Below are positions 7,894 to 15,064 of a stretch of DNA of 28,195 bases, piece after piece. The DNA is from Vicinamibacteria bacterium (lineage in GTDB: Bacteria; Acidobacteriota; Vicinamibacteria; Vicinamibacterales; UBA2999). How positions within the stretch are numbered: position 1 is the stretch's first letter; each line of letters begins with the position of its first letter. Made by a program: the position numbers and the translations under genes. The notes below the pieces were generated by a model. It worked only from the letters and a program-made list of their open reading frames with translations, ran no database searches and was not told the DNA's origin. The DNA lies in contig JAICQE010000035.1 of NCBI GenBank assembly GCA_025938035.1, forward strand, positions 1 through 28,195, written 5' to 3'.

Positions 7894-8796
7894 ATGCGCG
7901 TACGCGGCGTTCTCATAGAGGACACGTTTGCCGAAGCCTTCGGCATGCGCGCGGTCCGCCTGATCATCACGGGACGCACCGCGCGATGGGCCCGCGAGGC
8001 GGCGATCAAGCTCACCGGGTTCGCCACCTCCGTCATCGCGTGCAAGTGCGAAGCCGCGATCGAGCGGGAACTCCCTCCCGCCGAGACGCCCGACGCACGG
8101 CCGGGCGTGTCCATTCTCTTTTTCACCATGGACATGGAGAGTCTCGGCAAGCGGCTCACCGAGCGGATCGGCCAGACGGTCCTCACCTGCCCGACCGTGA
8201 GTTGTTTCGACGGGTTGCCCGACTCACCGGACCGGATTCCGGCCGGGCGTGCCCTGCGTGTGTTCGGCGATCGCCTGCAGATCAGCAAAGTCATCGGCGG
8301 ACAGCGGTACTGGCGCGTGCCGGTCATGGAAGGCGAGGCGCTGCTGCAGGAGAGCTTCGGCGTCCAGAAGAAAGGGGTCGGAGGCGGCAATTTTCTCATT
8401 CTGGCGGAGAGCGCCGACCGCGCGCTCGCTGCGGCGGAAGCGGCGGTTGACGCGATCCACGGGATGCCGGGTGTCATCCTGCCGTTTCCCGGCGGAATCG
8501 TCCGCAGCGGGAGCAAGGTCGGCGCACGCGGATACAAGGGAATGATCGCGTCCACCAACGACGCCTATTGCCCGACGGTGCGGCCGCTGACCGCGTCGGC
8601 GCTCCCGGACGACGTCAACAGCGTGCTCGAGATCGTGCTGGACGGCCTCGATGCTCCCTCGGTCAGCAAGGCGATGCGCGTGGGGATCGATGCCGCGTGC
8701 GGCCCCGGGATTCGCGCCATCAGCGCCGGAAACTATGGCGGCAAGCTGGGCCCGTATCACTTTCACTTGCGGGAGATTATGAGTGGGACTGATTAG
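7894..8796 (+). CDS. fhcD: Formylmethanofuran:tetrahydromethanopterin formyltransferase
   Basis: 300 residues, the usual family length. It transfers the formyl group between formyl-H4MPT and methanofuran, the step linking Mch to FhcA. Recognisable family sequence runs throughout: EDTFAEAFGMRAVRLIITG near the N-terminus, ATSVIACKCEAAIE, GGNFLILAE, MPGVILPFPGGIVRSGSKVG, and a C-terminal ISAGNYGGKLGPYHFHLREIM. ATG at 7894 is used; an in-frame GTG directly before it (7891) is the alternative. The gene is 3 nt downstream of fhcA, so the two are coupled. No ribosome site of its own is strong. Confidence 0.96.
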   Translation: MRVRGVLIEDTFAEAFGMRAVRLIITGRTARWAREAAIKLTGFATSVIACKCEAAIERELPPAETPDARPGVSILFFTMDMESLGKRLTERIGQTVLTCPTVSCFDGLPDSPDRIPAGRALRVFGDRLQISKVIGGQRYWRVPVMEGEALLQESFGVQKKGVGGGNFLILAESADRALAAAEAAVDAIHGMPGVILPFPGGIVRSGSKVGARGYKGMIASTNDAYCPTVRPLTASALPDDVNSVLEIVLDGLDAPSVSKAMRVGIDAACGPGIRAISAGNYGGKLGPYHFHLREIMSGTD

Positions 8797-8910
8797 TTGG
8801 CGCGTGGATGTCCCGGGCCCTCTCCGTTTCTTCGTTTCTCCGTTGCGCATCCGATACCTCCGAGCGCTCCGCTGCCTGCACTGCGATGGAAACGGCGATA
8901 ACCACAACGC

Positions 8911-9726
8911 ATGACCGATCAAATCCAGCTCTCGTTGCGCGCACCGCTCGACGAATCGATCGAGGTCGACGGCCTCACGGCTGATGGTCTGGCCGCTCTG
9001 TCCAGTCACGACATCGCAATGCTGCCGGTGTTCGCCGGATCACGCCGGGCACGGCTTGGCGATTTCTTCGACGTGCGCGGCGAGCGCAGCGCTCGTGTGC
9101 GCATCGACGGCGACCTGCGGCTCGTCCACGGTATCGCCGCCGGCATGTCGTCCGGAGAGCTCCTCGTCTTCGGCGACGTCGGCAGCCGGCTGGGCGCCGG
9201 CATGACCGGGGGCTGGGTCGACGTGCGGGGCGATGCGGGCGACGATGTGGGGATGGCCATGCGCGGCGGAGCGGTACGCGTGACTGGAAATGCGGGCGAC
9301 CGCGTCGGAGCCGTTGCACCCGGAGCATCGAAGGGAATGACCGGCGGTGAGGTCGTCGTCAACGGCTCCGCGGGCGCCGGTGCCGCCGCACGCGTCCGGC
9401 GAGGTCTCATCGTCGTGGGAGAAGACGTCGGCGCAGAGGCCGCACGCGCGATGATCGCGGGCACCCTCCTCGTCTTCGGTCGCACCGGCGCCAATCCCGG
9501 ACGGGGGAGCAAGCGCGGGTCGGTTGTGGCTCTCGGCAGCATCGACGTCCCGTCGACCTACGAGTACGCCTGCACGTTCAAGCCGACGTACGTTCGATTG
9601 CTGCTCACGTATGTCCGACGTCAGTACGGCTTGTCCGCGGACGATCGGGCACTGGAAGGATACTATCGCCGCTATTGCGGCGACGCCGGCGGCCCCGGCA
9701 AGGGCGAAATTCTCGCGCTCGTGTAG
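8911..9726 (+). CDS. fhcC: Formyltransferase/hydrolase complex subunit C (formylmethanofuran dehydrogenase subunit C family)
   Basis: 271 residues of the glutamate-synthase-alpha-like right-handed beta-helix family. The middle (about residues 60-200) consists of repeating turns of the G-x-x-G-x-x-M-x-x-G type (GAGMTGGWVDVRGDAG, GMAMRGGAVRVTGNAG, KGMTGGEVVVNGSAG, RGLIVVGEDVG), which build the helix that packs on FhcA/FhcB. The 114-nt gap after fhcD contains only a pyrimidine-rich CTCCGTTTCTTCG-type stretch and no ORF. No clear ribosome site precedes ATG 8911. FhcB, the usual fourth subunit, is not next to it. Confidence 0.94.
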   Translation: MTDQIQLSLRAPLDESIEVDGLTADGLAALSSHDIAMLPVFAGSRRARLGDFFDVRGERSARVRIDGDLRLVHGIAAGMSSGELLVFGDVGSRLGAGMTGGWVDVRGDAGDDVGMAMRGGAVRVTGNAGDRVGAVAPGASKGMTGGEVVVNGSAGAGAAARVRRGLIVVGEDVGAEAARAMIAGTLLVFGRTGANPGRGSKRGSVVALGSIDVPSTYEYACTFKPTYVRLLLTYVRRQYGLSADDRALEGYYRRYCGDAGGPGKGEILALV

Positions 9727-9806
9727 CCCGAAACCTCTCCCGCCCGTCGGTAGCTGGGCGCGATGCCGGGACATCACCGTCGATGGATTCGACAGGCGCC
9801 CGCCGG

Positions 9807-9812
9807 TATAAT
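9807..9812 (+). promoter_or_regulatory. Candidate -10 box (TATAAT) upstream of the tannase-like gene
   Basis: GGTATAATCCGCGCC matches the TATAAT context at 2925 and 18893. The predicted start codon of the next gene is about 120 nt downstream, and the space between is occupied by repeat sequence (9851-9935), as though a repeat had landed between promoter and gene. No good -35 hexamer is seen. Confidence 0.45.
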
Positions 9813-9850
9813 CCGCGCCACTCGCGACATCCTGATCGGGGATCCGGCTG

Positions 9851-9935
9851 GGGGATTCGGGATTCGGGATTCGGGGTTCGAATTCGGAGCTGTGAATCGG
9901 CTTCCTGGGAGTTGGAAGTTGGGAGTTGGAAGTTG
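9851..9935 (+). repeat. GGGATTC heptamers plus GTTGGAAGT-type repeat
   Basis: Positions 9851-9887 hold about four GGATTCGG units, the same heptamer as the longer array at 23839. Positions 9909-9935 hold a second simple repeat built from GGAGTTGGAAGTTG units. Neither belongs convincingly to a protein. The second provides the GGAG and the likely TTG start codon of the tannase-like gene. Confidence 0.8.
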
Positions 9936-11453
9936 CGTCGGGCGCCCGTGATCGCCGCCTTCGTCGTCGCCGCCGCCCTCGGCTCCGGCCGCGCGGACGC
10001 GGCGGCGTGCGCGGAACTCGCGAAGCTCGAACTCGCTGACACGATCATCACGTCCGCCGCTGTCGTGGCCCCTGGCGCGTTCAACGCGCCGACAGGCGCA
10101 GCCGCGCCGCAGGCGACCTACGCGCGGCTGCCGGAGTTCTGCCGGGTCATGGCCGCGATCCGGCCGACGCGCGATTCGGACATCAGGATTGAAGTGTGGC
10201 TGCCAGCGTCGAACTGGAATGGCAAGTTCCAGGCAGTGGGCAACTACAACTGGGCGGGCATCATCCTGTACCAGTCGCTCGCCGGCGCGCTGGCGGCAGG
10301 TTATGCCACCGCGGCGACCGACGGTGGCCATACGGGGAATTCCGCGGCGTTCGCCGTCGGTCACCCCGAGAAGGTTGCCGATCTCGGATACCGCGCCGTG
10401 CACGAAATGGCCGTGAAGGCCAAGTTGCTGATCGACGCGTTCTACGGCGCCCCACCGCAGCTCTCGCTCTGGAACGGGTGCTCGCAGGGTGGCCGGCAGG
10501 GAGTCGCAGCGGCCATCCGGCATCCCGAAGATTTCGATGCGATTGCTGCCGGCGCTCCGGCCGTGAACTGGATGCACCTGCACGCCGGGCGCATGGCCGC
10601 CAATCGCGCCGCCAACAGAACACCGGCGAGCACCATTCCGCGTACGAAGTACCGACTCGTGCACGACGCGGTGCTCCGCGCGTGCGACGCGCGCGACGGC
10701 GTGACCGACGGCGTGCTCGAGGACCCGCGATCGTGCACGTTCGATCCGCAGGTCCTTCAGTGCAGACCCGGACAGAGCGGCGACACCTGCCTCACACTAG
10801 CTCAGGTCGAGGCAGCGCGGTCGTTGTACAGGCCAGTCGTGAATCCCGCGTCCGGAGAGGTGGTCCTGCCCGGGCTCGTTCCCGGCTCCGAGCTCGGATG
10901 GAACGCGGCCGCCGCGCCGCAGCCCGTTCCCACCTCACTCGAGGCGTATCGCTATCTCGTGTTCGAGGACCCGAAGTGGGATCCCGCACGCTTCAACGCG
11001 GCCGTCGACATCGATCGGATGCTGAAGGCCGACCCCGCCGACTCGCTCGGGACGTCGAGCACCGACCTGAAGGCGTTCTTCGATCGGGGGGGAAAGCTCC
11101 TGCTGTACCACGGCTGGTCCGACGCGCAGGTCACGCCGCTGAACACCATCGACTATTTCGACAAGGTCGTCAGCCGCTTCGGCCGCGGCGTCGTCGGCAA
11201 GTCGATCCAGCTCTACATGGTTCCCGGCATGGACCACTGCGCCGGCGGCCCGGGCACGGACCGGTTCGACGAGATGCAGGCGCTCGAGGAATGGGTCGCG
11301 ACGGGAACGGCGCCACAGGCGATTGAGGCCGCGCGCGCCACCGGAGGCATCATCGACCGCACGCGGCCGCTGTGTCCGTACGGGCAGGTGGCCGTGTACA
11401 GCGGCCGAGGCAGCACGAATTACGGGCCGAATTTCGCCTGTGTAGCCCGGTAG
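9933..11453 (+). CDS. Secreted tannase/feruloyl esterase family protein
   Basis: 506 residues from a proposed TTG start at 9933 (GTG at 9948 is the alternative); either gives a signal peptide (VIAAFVVAAALGSGRADA). The frame stays open upstream to 9675, but that part is repeat-encoded and overlaps fhcC. The family hydrolyses ester bonds of gallate or hydroxycinnamate esters. The full CS-D-HC motif is visible: Cys183-Ser184 in NGCSQGGRQG, Asp397 in YHGWSDAQVTP and His435-Cys436 in PGMDHCAGG, with the two cysteines expected to form the disulfide beside the active site. Length is typical. It is not functionally related to the C1 genes and appears to be part of a cargo segment. Confidence 0.9.
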   Translation: MRRAPVIAAFVVAAALGSGRADAAACAELAKLELADTIITSAAVVAPGAFNAPTGAAAPQATYARLPEFCRVMAAIRPTRDSDIRIEVWLPASNWNGKFQAVGNYNWAGIILYQSLAGALAAGYATAATDGGHTGNSAAFAVGHPEKVADLGYRAVHEMAVKAKLLIDAFYGAPPQLSLWNGCSQGGRQGVAAAIRHPEDFDAIAAGAPAVNWMHLHAGRMAANRAANRTPASTIPRTKYRLVHDAVLRACDARDGVTDGVLEDPRSCTFDPQVLQCRPGQSGDTCLTLAQVEAARSLYRPVVNPASGEVVLPGLVPGSELGWNAAAAPQPVPTSLEAYRYLVFEDPKWDPARFNAAVDIDRMLKADPADSLGTSSTDLKAFFDRGGKLLLYHGWSDAQVTPLNTIDYFDKVVSRFGRGVVGKSIQLYMVPGMDHCAGGPGTDRFDEMQALEEWVATGTAPQAIEAARATGGIIDRTRPLCPYGQVAVYSGRGSTNYGPNFACVAR

Positions 11454-11504
11454 CCGCGAGCTCTGTGAAGCACGATCGGTGCGGCGCCAAACGGCTCGTC
11501 CACG

Positions 11505-11531
11505 GTTAAATACGAGTAAAGAAAGTAAAAA
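11505..11531 (+). promoter_or_regulatory. AT-rich tract, possible promoter of the barrel/VWFA genes
   Basis: In the 170-nt gap after the tannase-like gene, GGTTAAATACGAGTAAAG is a marked A-rich island in GC-rich surroundings and the best place for a promoter of the gene at 11624. No exact -10/-35 pair is seen. The rest of the gap shows no other feature. Confidence 0.3.
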
Positions 11532-11623
11532 GACGTGCCGCCCGGCGGTGGCCATCGTTTTGTCTTTGTCGCCGGGTCTCGAAACGCGTACGCTGCTTCG
11601 GGCTGGCGTCAAGGCAGGAGGAC

Positions 11624-14600
11624 ATGGTCGGAGGTCGCGTCCGGCGGAGCATTCCTGGTCCGACGATGACAACGACCCTCAAAGGGGCGGCGGTCGCCGT
11701 CGTGATCGCGGGCACGGCACTGGGCGCGCAGCAGGCGCCGCCCCCCGCAGCAACGTGCACCATCAGCGGCACGATCACCGGGCTGGGCGGCCCGTTGCCG
11801 GGCGTGTCCATTACCGTGCGCCGAGGCGAGACCGTCCAGACGGCGTCCTCGACGAATGTTGACGGAACGTTCAAGCTGGCGCTGCCAGACGGGTCGTATC
11901 GAGTCACCGCCGAGCTCACCGGATTCGACAGCACGCAGAAGGACGTCGAGCTTCCGGGAGACCAGCAGGCGTGTTCGCAGACCATCGACCTGACGATGAC
12001 GCTGACGCCGCGGACTGCCGGCGCGACGCCGGGCACGGGGCGGGGTGCCGCCCCACGCGGTGGCCGGGGGGCCGCGGCGGGTGACGCGGCGGAAGCTCCC
12101 GCGCAGCGCGGCTTCGAAACGCTGACGGTCAACGAGAACGAGCTGGCCCGTTCTCTGGATCCGGGCGTGTTCGAGTCGGCCGCGGCCGATCCCTCCGACG
12201 TACTGGCGGCCGGCTTCGGATCCGAAGCGTTGGCCGACGCCTTCGCCGTCACCGGTGAAGCGGCGCGCGTCGATCGCGGCGTGCTGAACGAGCGGCGTGA
12301 TGCCATCGCGCGCGGCGACTTCGTGCCGCCCGACTTCGACCCCCGCAACGTCCAGGGCGGCTTCGCCGGAGGTGGACGCGGAGGAGGCAATCCCGACTTC
12401 CAGGGCCGGGGTGGTGGGCCAGACGGGCGAGGCGGTGGACGTGGCGGCAACCCGAACTTCCGCGGCGGGCAGCGCGTTCAGGGGACCGTCAACTACACGT
12501 TCAGCGGTTCCGCGCTGAACAGCGCCCCGCAGCAGCTGCGCTCCGAGGTTCGCGGCGTCGAACCGACGAACGCGAATCACAACTACAACTTCACGACACA
12601 GGTCCCGGTCAAGATCCCCGGCATCTACAGCAACCCGAACAACAGAACGATGCTGCGGGTCACGTACTCGGGCAGCACCGGCACGAACCCATTCGATCAG
12701 TACGCCACCGTGCCGACCGACGCCATGCGTCGCGGCGACTTCTCCTCGGTGAGCACCCCGCTCATCGACCCGCTGACCGGCCAGCCGTTCGAGGGCAATC
12801 AGATTCCGGCCGACCGCCTCAGCCCGCAGGCGCTTGCGCTGCTGCAGTATTACCCCGCGGCGACGCTGCCGGGCACGACGCGCAACTATCACCGCGCGAC
12901 GACGAACTACTCCCGTCAGAACCAGGTGCAGTTGCAGCTTCAGCACAGCTTCACCGGCCAGCAGGGCGGTCGCGGAAGAGGTGGTGGACCGCAGGGCGCC
13001 GGTGGCGCGGGCGGACAGGGCAACGCGGGCCGCGGTGGGCAGGGGCGGGGTGCGTTCGCCACGCGCACCAGCGTCAACATGACCCTGAACGTCCAGTATC
13101 AGCAGTCGGACAACGATCAGCTGAACGTGTTCACCACGCTGGGAGGGGCCCGCGAGAGCCGCAACTACGGCATTTCGAACCAGTTCAACATTCAGCGCGG
13201 CCGCAACCAGGTCCGCCTGTCGGCGAACTACAACCATTCGTCGTCCGGATCGATCAACAACTTCAGCGGGATCGACAATGTCGCCAGCGCCATCGGGATC
13301 CAGGGCGTCTCCGACAGTCCGTTTGCCTGGGGGCTGCCGCGTCTGAGCTTTTCGAGCATCACCGGACTGAGCGACGTGAACCCGTCTCGCTCGATCGGCG
13401 ATCGCATCGGCACGAACGCCACCTGGAGCAGGCCGTTTGGCAGGCATCAGATCCAGGCGGGCGGCGTGTTCAATTACGACTCGACGACGACCAACAACGA
13501 GAGCAACGCGAACGGATCGTTCGTGTTCACGGGGATCTACACCGCCAATGGCGGCGCGCTTGGCGGGTTGACGTGGTTCGACTTCGCCGATTTCCTCCTC
13601 GGGATGCCGCAGCAGGCGACGATTGCCTACGGCCCTGGCGAGACGACGCTGACGGGACGGGACCTCGGGTTCTTCTTCCAGGATCAGTGGCGGGTCCGCG
13701 GCAACCTGACGCTCAATCTGGGTGTGCGCTGGGATCTCAGATACCCCTTCGTCGAGGAGAACGGCCGTCTGGTCAACCTCGACGTCAATTCGGATTTCTC
13801 GGCTGCGGCGCCGGTGGTGTCCGGCGGAGATGGCACGTTTACGGGCTCGTTCCCGCGAGCGCTGATCGACAAGGACACCAACAACATCTCTCCGCGCTTG
13901 GCCGCGGCATGGCGCGGTCCGGCGCAATTCCAGTTCCGGGGCAGCTGGGAGATCCAGTACAACGACAGCACCTACTCGGGGATCGCGCGCCGTCTCGCGC
14001 AACAGCCGCCGTTTGCGACGACTGGCACGAACATCGGCGGGTTGAGCCGCGCCTTGCTGATGGAGAGCGCGCTCACCGGCATCAACGTCAACGAGACGCG
14101 CAACAACTACGGCATCGATCGCGATTACGTGGTCGGTACCGCCAGGCAGGTGGTCATCGGCGTGCAGCGCCCGCTGTTCCGCACGTATCAGGTCGCCGCA
14201 CAGTACGGGCACACGATCGGCTCGAATCTCGAGATCGTGCGCGCGCCGAACCGCGATGCCGATGGGCTGCGCATCGAGGGCGTTCAGCCCTTCACATGGA
14301 CGACGTCCGAGGGCCGTTCGGTCCTCGATTCGGCGTCCTTCAATCTGCGCAAGAACGAGTCGCGTGGACTCGGATACCAGGTCGAATACGCCTTCGCCAG
14401 GTCGCGTGACAACGCTCCTTCCATCGGCGGTGGCGGCGGCGGCACGGGCAATGTCGCGCAGGACGATCGAAACATCGACGCCGAGTGGGCCAGGTCCAGC
14501 TTCGAGCGGCGCCACCGCGTGACGGCCAGCGTCAGCTACCGCTTCCCATTCGGGCCCAACGAACGCTGGCTGACGAACGGCGGCCTGTGGGCCGGCATCG

Positions 14601-15049
14601 CCGGGGGCTGGCGGGTGAACGCGAACTTTACCGCCAACTCGGGACAGCCTCTGACGGTGACCGTGAGCGGCGCCTCGCGGGATATCGCGAGCGGTGTCAA
14701 CGGCGCGCTGCGTGCCGATTACAGCGGCGATCCCATCTCGATCGCAGACCCGTCGATCGAACGGTGGTTCAACACCGACGCCTTCTCGGTACCCGCCGCC
14801 GGCGAGTTCGGTTCGTCGCCGCGGAACATCATCATCGGCCCCGGCTCCAAGAACCTGAACATGAATTTCAACCGTCAGGTCCGACTTGGGGGGAACCGCA
14901 ATCTTCAGATCCAGATGCAGGTCAGCAACATCCTGAATCTCGCGAACTACTCGGGTGTGGACACCAACGTGAACTCTCCCACGTTCGGGCAGATCCGGGG
15001 TGTCAACGGTCAGCGCCGCGCCACGCTGAATCTACGGTTCGGATTCTAG
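11624..15049 (+). CDS. Oar-like / TonB-dependent-receptor-type outer-membrane barrel with carboxypeptidase-regulatory-like domain
   Basis: 1141 residues. After a signal sequence (TLKGAAVAVVIAGTALGAQQ) comes a carboxypeptidase-regulatory-like beta-sandwich (about residues 45-125: GTITGLGGPLPGVSITVRRG...NVDGTFKLALPDGSYRVTAELTGF). Gly/Arg-rich linkers follow (about 135-155, 245-285 and 445-480). The long beta-barrel is of the acidobacterial Oar type, with the hallmark VPTDAMRRGDFSSVSTPLIDPLTGQPFEGNQIPADRLSP and FFFQDQWRVRGNLTLNLGVRWDLRYPF, and a C-terminal aromatic residue (LNLRFGF). I cannot recognise a TonB plug domain. ATG 11624 has AGGAGG only 2 nt away; ATG 11666 also fits the signal peptide but lacks a ribosome site. 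Confidence 0.88.
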   Translation: MVGGRVRRSIPGPTMTTTLKGAAVAVVIAGTALGAQQAPPPAATCTISGTITGLGGPLPGVSITVRRGETVQTASSTNVDGTFKLALPDGSYRVTAELTGFDSTQKDVELPGDQQACSQTIDLTMTLTPRTAGATPGTGRGAAPRGGRGAAAGDAAEAPAQRGFETLTVNENELARSLDPGVFESAAADPSDVLAAGFGSEALADAFAVTGEAARVDRGVLNERRDAIARGDFVPPDFDPRNVQGGFAGGGRGGGNPDFQGRGGGPDGRGGGRGGNPNFRGGQRVQGTVNYTFSGSALNSAPQQLRSEVRGVEPTNANHNYNFTTQVPVKIPGIYSNPNNRTMLRVTYSGSTGTNPFDQYATVPTDAMRRGDFSSVSTPLIDPLTGQPFEGNQIPADRLSPQALALLQYYPAATLPGTTRNYHRATTNYSRQNQVQLQLQHSFTGQQGGRGRGGGPQGAGGAGGQGNAGRGGQGRGAFATRTSVNMTLNVQYQQSDNDQLNVFTTLGGARESRNYGISNQFNIQRGRNQVRLSANYNHSSSGSINNFSGIDNVASAIGIQGVSDSPFAWGLPRLSFSSITGLSDVNPSRSIGDRIGTNATWSRPFGRHQIQAGGVFNYDSTTTNNESNANGSFVFTGIYTANGGALGGLTWFDFADFLLGMPQQATIAYGPGETTLTGRDLGFFFQDQWRVRGNLTLNLGVRWDLRYPFVEENGRLVNLDVNSDFSAAAPVVSGGDGTFTGSFPRALIDKDTNNISPRLAAAWRGPAQFQFRGSWEIQYNDSTYSGIARRLAQQPPFATTGTNIGGLSRALLMESALTGINVNETRNNYGIDRDYVVGTARQVVIGVQRPLFRTYQVAAQYGHTIGSNLEIVRAPNRDADGLRIEGVQPFTWTTSEGRSVLDSASFNLRKNESRGLGYQVEYAFARSRDNAPSIGGGGGGTGNVAQDDRNIDAEWARSSFERRHRVTASVSYRFPFGPNERWLTNGGLWAGIAGGWRVNANFTANSGQPLTVTVSGASRDIASGVNGALRADYSGDPISIADPSIERWFNTDAFSVPAAGEFGSSPRNIIIGPGSKNLNMNFNRQVRLGGNRNLQIQMQVSNILNLANYSGVDTNVNSPTFGQIRGVNGQRRATLNLRFGF

Positions 15050-15064
15050 CCTCGTGAGGCGATT

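Noticed and set aside
9675..9932. Upstream extension of the tannase-like gene
   Set aside because: It overlaps the end of fhcC and is repeat-encoded; the signal peptide starts near 9933-9948.
11609..14515. 968-codon open frame antisense to the barrel gene
   Set aside because: Arg-rich, domain-free translation typical of the antisense shadow of a GC-rich gene; the plus strand encodes a clear outer-membrane barrel.
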